Counted from the first letter of the stretch, positions 11,431 to 22,443 are shown. The stretch is 64,000 bases of DNA from Sarcophilus harrisii (GCF_902635505.1 NC_045430.1:277992181-278056180), one strand, 5' to 3'. Translations and numbers: made by a program. The notes: generated by a model from the letters alone, not told the origin.

Positions 11431-11923
11431 CAACAAGTGGGTCATGATGTTCATGGAGTCTAAATCAAGTAGAAAGACTGGTGGGAATGAAGTGACTGGA
11501 AATTCTGAACACTCTCTACAGGGAAGCTTTTGGAGGAGGCTTTTGCTTTGCTCTTCAGTTTTTAAATTAGAGGCTATTTTAGATCTTGTTAAAAAAAAAA
11601 AAAAACAGTAGGGGAAAGGAAGAAGTGGCTGATAGTGATAGAGGGCTTGAAGACTTCAATAGTAATTTGATTTGTCTTTTCTCGAATGCACACATGTGTT
11701 CGTGCAGACTCACATTCAAGCACGCGTGTAAATGCATGGAGTTTGTCACCAAGAGGAATATCATTTTCAAACGTGAATGTTAAAAATCAGGAAATCCAAA
11801 CTAATTAAAGAGCAATGAAAGAAAAAAAAACAGACATAAATCACTTGAGTCTAAAAAATTATCAAGTTGGCTGTGTTTAGTTTAATAAAAAATGTGCATG
11901 TGGGGGAAGCTAGTTAGTAGGGA
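11431..11923. other. Unassigned sequence with an A tract
   Basis: Possible L2 continuation to about 11560, then an A15 tract at 11590-11604. The rest is unassigned. No gene evidence. Confidence 0.35.
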
Positions 11924-12065
11924 GGGGCAGCTAGATAGTGCTGTGGATAGAGTGCTGGCCCTGAAGTCAAGAGGACTTGAGTTCAAATTTGACCTCAGAC
12001 ACTTAACATTTCTTAGTTCTGTGACCCTGGACAAGTCGCTTAACCCTAATTGCCTCAGCAAAAAA
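11924..12065 (+). mobile_element. Full-length tRNA-derived SINE (WSINE1-like)
   Basis: The head 'ggggcagctagatagtgctg', 'gagttcaaatttgacctcag', 'gtgaccctggacaagtcgct' and the end 'tgcctcagcaaaaaa' cover the family from first base to A tail. It is among the better preserved SINEs here. I could not find a clear target-site duplication. Confidence 0.85.
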
Positions 12066-12079
12066 GAATTGTATATGCA

Positions 12080-12200
12080 TATATTGTAGAATGTTAGCTC
12101 CTTGAAGATAGGGACTGTATCTTCTATATATCTTTGTACCAGTACTCAGCATGGTGCTTGCCACAAAATCATCTAGCTTAATATTTACAGATTTATTGAT
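12080..12200 (+). mobile_element. L2 LINE 3' end
   Basis: 'tagaatgttagctccttgaa', 'gatagggactgtatcttcta' and 'ctcagcatggtgcttgccac' match the L2 3' UTR in sense orientation. Confidence 0.75.
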
Positions 12201-12204
12201 GGAT

Positions 12205-12460
12205 ATGTGCTATGTTGCTGTCCAGTAATGTCCAACTCTTCATAACCCTGTGGATCATAGCACACCATTGCTGACTGCGGAGTTTTCTTGACAAAGATAC
12301 TGGAGTTTTGCCATTTCCTTCTCCAAAAGATTAAGGAAAACTGAGTTTAAGTGACTTATGCAGGTCACACAATTAGAAAGATTCTGAGGCTTGATTTAAA
12401 TTCAGATCTTGCTGACTTCAGGCCCAGTACTCTATCCCTTAAATCACTTGGTTGCCTCAA
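12205..12460 (-). mobile_element. Near full-length RTE-tailed CORE-SINE
   Basis: 'ttgctgtccagtaatgtcca', 'gttttcttgacaaagatact', 'tgacttatgcaggtcacaca' and 'caggcccagtactctatccc' run from RTE-like tail through core to tRNA-like head on the reverse strand. Confidence 0.85.
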
Positions 12461-12959
12461 TATATAATATACATACAGAGAAATACACACTTAGAGATAT
12501 GTATGTGTATATTATATAATGATGGAGACTCTCTGTCTATGTATAGGTATAGACATCAATAGAGAAGCTACTTCGTTCTAAAGGTAATTTGTTTGGAATT
12601 TTGAACTGCAGATGAAGTTTAGGAAGCAAATATTACCCTTGACTAAAAATTAAGTAATTTTTGTTTGGCAATTGGTTATCTTCCATTTACGAGAAAGGTT
12701 GGAGTGGTGGGGAAATAATTAAGAGACTATTCATATGCAAGGATAGAATAAATAGATTCACTGAGCAAATTATGTAGCCTGTCATAGACTCAGTTTCTCA
12801 ATCAGTAACAGAGAGACAATAACACATAGCTTATGAACTTCAGTTGAAGAACCTAGGCATAGTTGTTTTACTGGAGAAGACATAGAAGGGGGAACATGGA
12901 AGTGTTTGAAAGCTTGTCATACGGAAGGGCAAAAAATGAATGGTAAGTAGTAATAAGAA
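12461..12959. other. AT-rich unassigned sequence
   Basis: An AT/CA-rich patch at 12461-12560, then unassigned sequence leading into the L3-like fragment. Confidence 0.35.
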
Positions 12960-13300
12960 CTTCCTAATGAAGAGAAGTGCTTCTTGACAGGAGAAATGAT
13001 AGACTTCCCCTCACTGGAGTTATTCAAGTCAAATATGGGTGTTTAATGTTTAACATGTATAGGATGTCTGCCATCTAGGGGAGGGAGTAGAGGGAAAGAG
13101 GGAAAAAGATGAAACAGAAGTTTTTGCAAGGGTCAATGTTGGAAAATTACCCATGCATATGTTTTGTCAGTAAAAATTTATTAAAAAAAAAAAAGATGGG
13201 TGTTTACTGGTTGGGGATGAAGTCTAGGAAGTGATTGATTGTACATGTCTAGGTTGCACTAAGTGATATCTGAATTCCTTCCTTCTCTGATATGGGAGTC
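12960..13300 (+). mobile_element. L3/CR1-like 3' tail split by an L1
   Basis: 'cttcccctcactggagttat' and 'tcaagtcaaatatgggtg' before 13046, and 'gatgaagtctaggaagtgat' to 'gaattccttccttctctgat' after 13206, follow the L3 3' tail order. The L1 at 13046-13195 interrupts it. Confidence 0.55.
13046..13195 (+). mobile_element. 5'-truncated L1 insertion with 11-bp target-site duplication
   Basis: A 150-bp L1 3' end: 'ctgccatctaggggagggag', 'gggtcaatgttggaaaatta', then an A-rich tail. The 11-mer 'atgggtgttta' lies directly before it (13035-13045) and directly after the tail (13196-13206), as expected of L1 target-primed insertion. The perfect duplication suggests a fairly recent event. Confidence 0.9.
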
Positions 13301-13610
13301 ACATATCAGTCAGTCAGTCAGTCAATCAATTAGTCCTATTAAGTGTCTCCTACTTGCCAGATACTGTGCAAAGTACTTGGAATATAAAGAAAGGTTAAAA
13401 AAAAGTCCCTGACCTCAAGGAGTTCACAGTTTAAAAGAGACAATGTGTGAACAACTTTGTTCAGAGGAGTTATTGACAAGGATAATCTCAGAGTGAAGAC
13501 ATGAAGATTAGGGTGGACTGAGAAAAGCTTTGTACAGAATGTATTCTCTTAGCTGAGCTTGGAGGAAACAAAGTGCTAGAGGAATCAGAGCCATCATTTC
13601 TTTGTTCTGT
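13300..13610 (-). mobile_element. L2 LINE 3' region
   Basis: A short (GTCA)n at 13306-13324 leads into 'tattaagtgtctcctacttg', 'gtccctgacctcaaggagtt' and later 'gcttggaggaaacaaagtgc', the reverse-strand L2 3' UTR and upstream part. Confidence 0.7.
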
Positions 13611-13959
13611 CTATAGCAGCCAGGCAGTCAGCAAGCCTTGGAGAGGTTGTCTAATGTATAAAAGAAGTATCTGATGGATTGCACAGTCAGTTGTGATTGG
13701 AGGTAAGAGAAGTTTTATAACAATCCAACCTGGAAAAGAAGAAGGCAAGACCCAAGTTGGATGAAGGCTCTGGGCACCAGGCAATAATTCTATCTGTCAT
13801 TTCTCCAGTGTCGCTAAGCACAGATCCCTTGAGTAATACAATTCTCCTTGGTGGAGGTTGATTATGCCTTCTGGAGAAGGGGCAGAGATGGCAGAACTTG
13901 GAAGAGGAGAGGATGACTTCTTGATTCCTACTTCTCTTTTGAGAGACCTCTGGGAAGAG

Positions 13960-13972
13960 AAAGGAGAGAGAG

Positions 13973-14027
<55 letters not shown>

Positions 14028-14100
14028 AAAGAATGAGAGACAGACAGACAGACAGACATAGACACAGACACAGACATAGACACAGAAACAGAGATAGAGA
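13960..14100. repeat. (GA)n plus (CAGA)n microsatellite
   Basis: A long AG run followed by ACAG and ATAGAC variants. It produces Leu/Ser-rich and Arg/Glu-rich open frames on the two strands that are artefacts. Confidence 0.95.
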
Positions 14101-14370
14101 ACACACTTTGGAAAACAGATACGAAAGGGAAAATTAGCCCTCAGCATTGCACTCATTTCCAACTTGCTTTCTGGAAGACTTTAGAGAATTTATTCCCCTT
14201 GTATGAGTTTAGAGCTTAGCTGTCTCAATCCCGATTGAGGAAAGTCGTTCATCCTGTGAATTATGTGGCAGGCTAAGCTATATAGTTACTCTGGTTTCTG
14301 TTTGCTATTTCTTTGGGTAAATGAATTTATTTGCTATTCACCATTTATAATAGTCTTTTATATAACTAGC
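14101..14370. other. Unassigned sequence
   Basis: Between the purine microsatellite and the THER SINE. Nothing recognised. Confidence 0.35.
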
Positions 14371-14640
14371 AAGGAAGGAAAGAAGCTTTTATTAAGTGCC
14401 TACTATGTGCTGAGAACTGGGCTAAGCAATTTACAAATATTGATTCATTTGATCTTTACAACAAGCCTAGGAAGTGTGTTATTGTTTTCAATCTTGTTTT
14501 AAGATTGAGCAAGTTGAAGCAATAGAGGTGATGTGACTTGCCTAGATTCATACAGTGTCTGAAGTCACATTTGAACTCAGAACTTCCTTGATTCTAGTCC
14601 AAGAGTTTTGTCCATTGCTTCATCTAGCTAGCTGCCTCCC
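14371..14640 (-). mobile_element. Near-complete MIR/THER CORE-SINE with L2-like tail
   Basis: 'ttattaagtgcctactatgt', 'tttgatctttacaacaagcc', 'gtgacttgcctagattcata' and 'catctagctagctgcctccc' run from L2-like 3' tail to tRNA-like head on the reverse strand, the full THER1-type layout. Confidence 0.85.
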
Positions 14641-14748
14641 AGGAAGGAGATTACCCCTTCATATATGAGATTAGATGCCACTTTCCCTTTAAGAGATAAT
14701 CTTGGACCTCAAAATAATTTCCCCATATACATACATTGTTTAGGAGAT

Positions 14749-14990
14749 ATGTTGTTTGTCAACTACGTCCAACTTTTTGTGACCCCATAGATAATATAGT
14801 GCTAATATTGTTTACAGGGTCTTCTTGACAAAGATACTAGAGCAGTTTGACCTTTTCTTATCCAGAAGAAAACAGAGGTTAATTGACTTAGCCAGTGTCA
14901 CACAGCTGGTGTCTGAAGCTGAATTTGAATTCAAGTTTTCCTGACTTTGGGCCCAGTGCTCTGAGTCACTGAGTCATCTAGCTCCCTCAT
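14749..14990 (-). mobile_element. RTE-tailed CORE-SINE
   Basis: 'tatgttgtttgtcaactacg', 'gtcttcttgacaaagatact', 'gtcacacagctggtgtctga' and 'gagtcatctagctccctcat' give tail, core and head on the reverse strand. Confidence 0.85.
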
Positions 14991-15134
14991 TTAGGGATAC
15001 AAATAAATATAATTTTAGTTTAATATTCCCTTCTGAGGAGAACAGAGAAACCAACTTAGTAGCCCCCGTCTCTTACTTCCTTTTAGACGTGAATGAATCG
15101 GTGTCTTTCTTAGAAATGGATAGGTGAAATTCAT

Positions 15135-15345
15135 TTGTTGTTGTCCTTCTGTCTCAAAGAGGACCAAAATGACATCACTACGTTTGAGTTGATTTACAAT
15201 GTGTCAGGTTGTGGCTGATCAGACAATATAAGTTGAAAATACTCTGCCCCAGGTATAATACAGATAACCCTTATGAACATTTGAGGTGGGTTCCCTAATT
15301 TTGTACAACCTTTGCTACTGTTTGTACTACCTTTCTAACCACCTT
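15135..15345 (-). mobile_element. Unnamed interspersed repeat sharing a tail with another repeat
   Basis: It starts 'ttgttgttgtccttctgtct' and 'caaagaggaccaaaatgaca', the reverse complement of the tail type ending at 51784 ('tcctcttcttgaacaaagga'). The rest ('ttgtggctgatcagacaata', 'tgaacatttgaggtgggttc') has no counterpart in the 51.3-51.8 kb copy. Probably two non-autonomous families with one LINE-type tail. Family name uncertain. Confidence 0.5.
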
Positions 15346-16080
15346 GTAAGCAAACAGAAATCATCAAGATTATATAGATCAGAATATTTAGAGGAATAAA
15401 TGCATCTTTCACATAGGACAAAGAGAAGATTTTCACTTAAAGATATAATGAGCTTACTGAGGGAGTGTCAACTCCCAGCATTCCCTAGGGCTGCAGGCAA
15501 TGAATGTAGAAGGAAATGGTGTGGGCTTAAGTATTCATGTGTCCCCCAAGATTCTAATCCACTATTAATAAGTCTGTACTTTCTTTTTTCTCCATCTGCT
15601 CCTCCATCAGTCATCCCTCAAAGTTCAGGTCCAACAAATGCAAGTAAGTCCCTTCTCCCCTCAACCAATCACAAGTCCTCCCTTAAAACTTAATTGATGC
15701 AACATCTTCAGGGAACCTGAAAACTCACCCAAATAGGCTTATATCTGTCTCAGATTTAGAATTGTTCCTCTAATTACTAAGATTAGCTTTTGGTCCAAAA
15801 TATCTTTCCCTCAAAATTTCCAACCCTGACAACTATACCAGATCTCATCTACCATGATTCCTTTGCTACATAATCTATCAAGTGCTTTGCCCAACACAGA
15901 ACCAGGCACAAGGAAGATGTTAAATCAACTCTTGTAGAGACACTAGTGAGGTATTCACAAGAGAAGCAGGTAGGAAAACACCTCCCTTGCCCAGGAGAGG
16001 GATGCATTACCTTGCCATTTTATACCATGTGATGAAAAGGAAAATAATACTAAATTCACCAAACTAGACAGGCTGGCAGC
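15346..16080. other. Unassigned, mostly non-repeat sequence
   Basis: No repeat family recognised. It contains the ZNF143/Staf-like motif at 15469-15490. The 97-codon open frame at 15400-15693 gives an unrecognisable product. Confidence 0.4.
15469..15490 (+). promoter_or_regulatory. Possible ZNF143/Staf-type binding motif
   Basis: 'caactcccagcattccctag' resembles the SBS motif actacaactcccagcatgcc bound by ZNF143. It departs from it after 'cagcat', and no promoter, CpG island or exon is visible beside it. A chance match is possible. Confidence 0.3.
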
Positions 16081-16609
16081 CTTTTTTTTTTTTTTTTTTT
16101 ATCAATATCTAATTCTTCATAGAGTAAATCAAACTCAGCAGGATGTCTTCTTGCTCAGAGAGAGGTTGTTTATTTAAATCCCTAAAGCATTATTTCCACA
16201 GTATTGATTTTAATGGCATCCACCTGCCTTGCATTTATGTCAAATGAAGATTTTTAGCAGCCTCCAATAAGATTGTCACTTCTTTTCATCAAATGATTTT
16301 CAGATTTTGCAAGAATTGTCCCTGGATCTCGTGGAATGGGTAGAATCATGTGGAAATGTTTTTATAATGCAGCAAGTAACTTAAACATAGAAAAGGTATC
16401 ATATCCTTCTCCTTTCAGCAGAGAGCTGAGGGAAGGATTCTTTAGACTTTGTCAGACTTGTTCACTATATTGCATTTTTCAATTTACCTGCTCTGTAAGG
16501 GAGAGTTGAATTTGGAGTGAGTGGTGGAAGTTAGGGTGTAGGGAGGCATTTATTTCTAAAAAAAAAAAAATGATTGTGAAGGAGAAATAAAGATATCAAC
16601 AAAACTTTT
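16081..16609. other. T tract and unassigned sequence
   Basis: A T20 tract at 16083-16102, then ~450 bp with no recognised repeat. An A tract lies at 16558-16570. Confidence 0.4.
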
Positions 16610-16784
16610 ATTTATTTATTCATCTATTTATCTATCTATTTATTTTTTGCTGAGGCAATGGGGGTTAACTGACTTGCCCAGGGTCATACAGCTAGGAAGT
16701 GTTAAGTATCTGAGGTCAGATTTGAATTCAGATCCTCCTGACTTCAGGGCTCGTGTTCTATCCACTATGACATCTAGCTGCCCC
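16610..16784 (-). mobile_element. Full-length WSINE1-like SINE with 12-bp target-site duplication
   Basis: From a T-rich tail through 'tttgctgaggcaatgggggt', 'acttgcccagggtcatacag' and 'catctagctgcccc'. The 12-mer 'aacaaaactttt' at 16598-16609 recurs with one change as 'aataaaactttt' at 16785-16796, exactly bounding the element. Confidence 0.88.
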
Positions 16785-16919
16785 AATAAAACTTTTTTTT
16801 TTTTTTAAAGAAAAACAAAAAGAAAGAAAGGGGGACCTACGCCATTTTACAACTTAGATTTCCAGAGTGCCTAGCATGGAAATATGAGCAGGAGAGCAAA
16901 CCTTCCATACCTTCACAGG

Positions 16920-17085
16920 TGCATAGGATCATAGGAAGATAGTTGGAAGAGAATTTAGAGGTCACCTCGTCCAATTTCCTCATTTTACAGATGAGGTCCG
17001 TGAGTCCCAGAGAGACAAAAGATACTTGTCCAAAGTCATTCAGACGATTAGTGGCAGGCAGAGCTAAGATTAATTCAGACCCACC
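16920..17085 (-). mobile_element. MIR-like SINE
   Basis: 'ggatcataggaagatagttg', 'aggtcacctcgtccaatttc', 'tcattttacagatgaggtcc' and 'ttgtccaaagtcattcagac' match the reverse-strand MIR-like consensus. Confidence 0.65.
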
Positions 17086-17089
17086 AAAT

Positions 17090-18540
17090 GGAGAATTGGG
17101 GCTCTTTCTGAGTAAACCCAGATATCTGCTCTTGACTCATTTCTAGGGCCAACCTTGAGTTTGACTGCATTTCCATGAGCTGGAAATTCATTGCTGAATT
17201 CCCTTAGTATGCCTAGCATCTGGCAGTAAAGATTCACTTAGGGAAATCTCTGCTGGGATTAGGGGAGAGCATCTAAGAATATGGGCTCCCAGGAGACCAC
17301 CAGCCCTATTCCTGAAATGCCCACCTTTGGGTCTGGGTATTGTGATCTATGATCAAATAAAGTCTCAAGCTCATTAGTCCCTTTCTATGTAATCAAGGAA
17401 GAAAAATGGCAGCTGTCCAAGGCAGTTGATCCAGTCTTGTTTCACCACACACTCAGGTGGCAGCATTGACTCTTTGCTTAGCCTTTGAGAGAGGGAGGCA
17501 GCCAATGATCCCTTCAGCTCTTACACAGCTGGCCATGGAATATTCCTGACAAAATGTCAGCAGACCCTAAAAAAAGCCATAACACTCAGTTCTCTCCTCC
17601 TCCCCAACATCCTGCCTTGCCCCAAATATACACACACACAGCTTGGGCTGTAGACATTGGAACATGGTCCTGACCAACCCTGCGAGTCCTGATTTGGCTG
17701 GCTGGCTGGCTGGCTTCTCTACAACCAAATGAACAAAGAAGCAGCTTTTCCTGTGTAGCCCAACATCAGTTAGGAAAGGTGCGGCCTTCTCGGGGGATCT
17801 AATGGAGCAGAATGACAGAAGTAGCATGGCCGGCTCTTGCTTGGTCCAGATTCTCTCATCAGGCTTCCCACAGACAGTGGAAAGCTTTCGACATCAGGCT
17901 TGATGGTGTCTCAAGACGACTGATAATCTTTGTTTATTTTCCTCTCGGTGTGCCCTGGTTTCCATAACGCCGACAGCTTGCATGCCTGCTGTTGAAAGGC
18001 CATGCTTCCATCTGAGGCACTCAAGAACTGGAGGCCAGAACTTATGTTTTGTGAGTTCTTCCACTTTGTTTTTCCACTACCTGAAAGCCAGTGCCAGCCG
18101 AGCTGATGAAGGCACTTACCTCAAGAGCTAAAAATGACCTGGTGGATGATTCATGCAGGCTGAGGGCTGATGACATAAATCTCCTTACGGGGCCTGAGGC
18201 AGGGCTGCCCCTGCACCAAGGTGACAGACAGCTCAATGGCTGCAGAACCCTGATGATGCTGAACAGGCCCTCCAAGATAGAAAATCTTCAAAAAGCATAA
18301 CTGCTCCAGCCATGCTTGAATTTATGTTTACCATAACTTGTGGCCGACAAAACCCAGTGAACTGTTGGCCCTGGGAGGTGTCTAAAGGACGGCCGTCCAG
18401 AACAAGAAAGGAAACTTCGTTCCCCTGGGGTTTCAAATGTACTCCCGAGAACCAAAGGAATAACAAATGACTTTCAGATGGATTCTGTTTCCTTCTGCAT
18501 CCCTTCATTTCCTTCCTTGATAGCTAAGAGAAAGGCAGTG
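17090..18540. other. Longest low-repeat block; candidate conserved non-coding DNA
   Basis: About 1.45 kb with no recognised transposon and higher GC than its surroundings. It keeps several CpGs and holds a FOX-like 'tttgtttattttcc' (17929-17942), a segment with 'ctaaaaatgacct' and 'gatgattcatgc' (18128-18157), a 12-bp palindrome (18387-18398) and a minus-strand splice-donor match (18114-18125). No coding exon is recognisable; frames of 60-90 codons on both strands are unassigned. Conservation is a guess from composition. Confidence 0.4.
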
Positions 18541-18549
18541 TTTCGGATA

Positions 18550-18690
18550 GCATTCATTTCAACAAATTTTTGATGTTTCCACTAGTTACCAGACACTGGG
18601 CTAGGTACTAGGGATGCAGACAGAAATGAAACAAATCCTGTCCTCAAGGGATTTTCCATTGCCTGAGGGAAAATTGTGTAGGACATAGAA
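18550..18690 (-). mobile_element. L2 LINE 3' end
   Basis: 'accagacactgggctaggta', 'ctagggatgcagacagaaat' and 'tgtcctcaagggattttcca' follow the reverse L2 3' UTR. Confidence 0.75.
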
Positions 18691-19134
18691 TACAGAACAG
18701 CTTGGGCTCATTAAAAACACCAAATGATTTTTCAAATACACTCCACTCTTTTCTTTAGATTCAATCTATGCCTAACTCAATTTTAATCTGTATTGCCCAT
18801 CCCGAAAATGTGTCCTGATGTGCTAGCTCAATATACTGGGCTTCTAAATGTATTCTAAAGGCTATTCCATTGGCATTTTTCATCCATTTTGTTTTTCCTG
18901 TGTGTATTGCTAGGCCAATATCTTTTGAACAATTGTAGCTCTCATCAATGAGAGCTCAAGGTGTCCCTGTAATGTCCTAGGGTTGGATGCTATGAATACA
19001 TTATCATCCATAACTAAAAGCATAGAGAGGATTTTGCCATCTGTATGATGTGTCTTTTTATAAGCATTTTGGGTTAGATAACTTACTTGACATTGGAGTA
19101 CATATGGAGGGAGCATCGTTTCCATGTTTTGTTA
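18691..19134. other. Unassigned, possibly an old repeat
   Basis: Nothing I can name. The texture of 18760-19130 and 19340-19560 suggests one unit interrupted by the MIR between them, but I cannot show it. Confidence 0.3.
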
Positions 19135-19335
19135 CCTGTTTTATGGTAACAACAACAAAAACAATCTCACATGTACATAGTGTTTTTTAAGTAAAGCCCT
19201 TTACATACATGACTCAACTAACTCATTAAAAGAGATGCTTTTTTTTTATCTCCACTCTACCATTGTAGAAAGAGACTCAGAGAAGCTAAATGACTTACTC
19301 AGGATCATACAATCAGTAATTAAAGAAGAAATATG
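19135..19335 (-). mobile_element. MIR/THER SINE
   Basis: 'tctcacatgtacatagtgtt', 'aaagccctttacatacatga', 'gacttactcaggatcataca' keep the reverse-strand MIR/THER order. Confidence 0.6.
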
Positions 19336-19339
19336 ATGA

Positions 19340-21255
19340 AAACAATACAAAATATAATAGAAATAAGTGTTTTTGTTAGATGATTTAAGAAATCTTGTAT
19401 AATTTTGCTATAAATGGTATTTCATCATTGGAAAGAAGTGTTTTCCATTAAAAGTCATCTGCGAAAGCCTACCCAATTCTCCTCTTCATCAAGATATCCT
19501 GAACACGTTCTTGCATGGTTCATGCACAAAGATGTTAGAAAGATGGGAGAGTAGTTAGATGGGTTATATCATTACTTGTGTTTCTCCTTGTTTTTGTTAT
19601 CTACTCTTTGTTTTTAATATGTTGGAAATGGATTCTTGCTGTTTTTTTTTTTCCAACACCAACATCTTATATATAGCCATCATCAGCTGCTGTGTTTTGC
19701 TGATTTATCTTCCTAAATTATTTTTTTCTTCCCTTTATTACATATTATTAACTGAATTGTTAAAGTCTAAATGTCATGATTCCATGATTATTGATACTGA
19801 GAGCATCTTCCCACTGAAAAAAATCATAGATGTGTATTTCTTTTTCTTCTAGTTTCATCTATAGATCTATAGGTATTTTCAGACTAAGATCTGGAATAGT
19901 GGTTTGTGCCAAGCTTCCTGTGATCTCATTTTGTTACCTATTGCTTTTTAAACTTGTCTTTGTGACACAACTTATAAGTTTCCATTACTTTCTTACTCAT
20001 TTTTCAAATGGCCTTGTACTATAGGCTACATGATGTTTCAGTTTGGTAAAAAGATCAAATGTTTTGTTTATTGACATAATTTCTCTTTTGTCTTTTGGCC
20101 TTCCTCTTGTTCTCTTTATCTCTCTCTCTATAAATATACATGTAATTTATATGTATATTTATATAGCCACATATATAAGTGTATCTGTCTCTCTCCTCTC
20201 CTCTCTTTTCTCACTCCAACTTCTCTCTCCTCTTCATTTTTTCTCTTTCAATCTCTTTCATTTCTTCTCTTCTCAATGTCTCTCTTCTTTTTCTTCCGCC
20301 CTTTACCTATGTACACACACACATATATAAATATAAATATTTGTCAATCTATACATATAGATCTATATATACATATATGCTCTATAAATAGATACATGCA
20401 TACTATGTATATATATGTATATGTTTACATATATATACAAAAATATTATATAACAAACAAAGAAATAATGCTCATTTTGCAAGTGACTGAAGATCCAGTG
20501 TATTTATTTTTATCCATTTCCCATATTTTCAAATCAACAATATCTTCTAATATTTTGAGGTGGAGCACATGTGTTTCCTTGTCATATCCCATTTTACCTT
20601 TTTGGTGTTCATATTTACTTTTGTTTGAATAAGTTGATGATCCAATGGCTTAGACAGCTGATTATGAGAGGAGTTCCACATTGATAATTAGCTCTTTCCC
20701 TTATAAAAAAAAAATACTCAATATGTTATAAGGATAAGTTGTAGGGATGGGATGATTAGCTTGAAGAAAACTTATGAAAGAAATGATGATGATGCTGACA
20801 ATGACAATGACAATGGACACAACATAAGTGTAAAGAGTGAGAGAAAAAAGAAGGGACAAAGCAGAAAGTACCATAGTTGCATTTTACACAAGATTGTTTC
20901 CAGATGATTTTACATATATGGTAGGAATTATGGAATCTGGGGCTTACTATACTCTCTCAGAAATCACTGGTCAAACAACTATTTTACTTGCCCTTGTATA
21001 GAATTTTATCATCCATAATTCTAGGGATGTTTGTATATTTTTATATTAATTAACTAAACTTAAATAATCCTTTCAAAAGCTGCTCTCAGCCCAATTTATT
21101 AACTATTACTAATTTAATAAACTGCTGAAACTTCATTTTCCAATGGTAGTTGTTCATAAACTAAAGAGTTTAAAGAGTTACATGCAAATCTCTAAAAAAT
21201 TTGGAAAAAATACCAAAGTTATTGGATATGTCATTTAATTAACCTGAATCAACTT
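19340..21255. other. T-rich unassigned sequence with TC and TA microsatellites
   Basis: Pyrimidine-biased DNA. Low-complexity parts lie at 20117-20133 (TC), 20165-20300 (TC-rich) and 20315-20450 (TA/CA). The T-rich strand gives Phe/Leu/Ser-rich open frames that are compositional. No repeat family or gene is evident. Confidence 0.45.
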
Positions 21256-21827
21256 TTACACAGGCATGTTAACTATGGAGTCTTTGTCTCCTCCCCTATT
21301 CCCTCTTCCGTTCTACGGGTTCTCAACTTATATGTATTGATACTCCATCAAACATCCTCCACTGTATCATTTCTTATGACTTACCCTCCTCCAACCTCAA
21401 TAACACACAAAGATAATATCATTGATCTTACTCAACAACGTGCCACTCTTATTTTTTTATCTCTGAACTCTAAATTCTGAAATTCTCTGAAATTCTTTTA
21501 TCTGACCACAATCTGGTATCATTCCATCTCTCCCTTTCCTTAAACACCAAAACTCGTTCTTCATTCTCATTGCCACTAATGCCCTGAACCTTGAGTGCTT
21601 TTCCAAGCCATTACCCAACATATTGATTAAACTCTCCTTTCTTTCTTTGTCACACAAACCCTATTGGTTGACCAGTTCAACACTATGTTTTCCTCTTCCC
21701 TTTCACTCTGACTCATGTAATAAAGCAAGAAAATCACAAAATCATGCTAATTGGGTCTTTATGTAACATAATCTTCATCCCCCCTTTTCTATTTTCTTTT
21801 TATTTCTGTCTACACATATACAATATT

Positions 21828-22443
21828 TTTTTTTAAACTCACACGTTTCTTTATGAAACATATTGGGAGAGAAAAATCAAAACAAAAGAGAAAAACCACA
21901 AGAACAAAAAAGAAGAAAAAGAAAAAGAAAGTAAACATAGCATGATTTATATTCACTCTCCATACTTCTCTATCTGGATATGGATGGCATTTTCTATCCA
22001 AAGTTTATTGGGATTGCCTTGGATCACCGAACTGCTGGGATGAACCATGTCTTTTATAGTTGATCATTGCACAAACTTGCCATATTTGTGTACAATGTAT
22101 TCCTGGTTCTGCTTGTTTTGCTCAGCATCAGTTTGTGTAAATCTTTCTAGGCCTTTCTAAAATCAGCTTGTTTATCATTTTTTTTTATAGAACAATGGAA
22201 TTCCATTACTTTCATATACCGTAACTTATTCAGCCATTCCCCAATTGATGAACATGTTTTGATTTTCCAATTCTTTGACAGGACAAAAAGAATTGCTAAG
22301 AACATTTTTGCATATATGGGTCTTTTTCCCTCCTTTATAATTTCCTTGGAATATAAACTCAGTAGTCACACTGCTGAATCAAAGGGTATGCACAGTTTTA
22401 TAGCCCTTTAGGCATAGTTCCAAATTATCTTTAGTCCAGCTTC
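21828..22443 (-). mobile_element. L1 insertion inside the L2 remnant
   Basis: Reverse-strand L1 3' UTR and ORF2 end: 'tctggatatggatggcattt', 'aaagtttattgggattgcct', 'cagccattccccaattgatg', 'gggtatgcacagttttatag'. A 7-bp 'caatatt' lies at both edges (21821-21827 and 22444-22450) and may be the target-site duplication. Confidence 0.8.

Noticed and set aside
11924-12000. tRNA gene
   Set aside because: The tRNA-like sequence is the head of a SINE followed by core and A tail; no complete cloverleaf gene.
19559-20632. Several Phe/Leu/Ser-rich plus-strand frames
   Set aside because: They come from T/C-rich and TA-rich sequence without motifs or codon structure.
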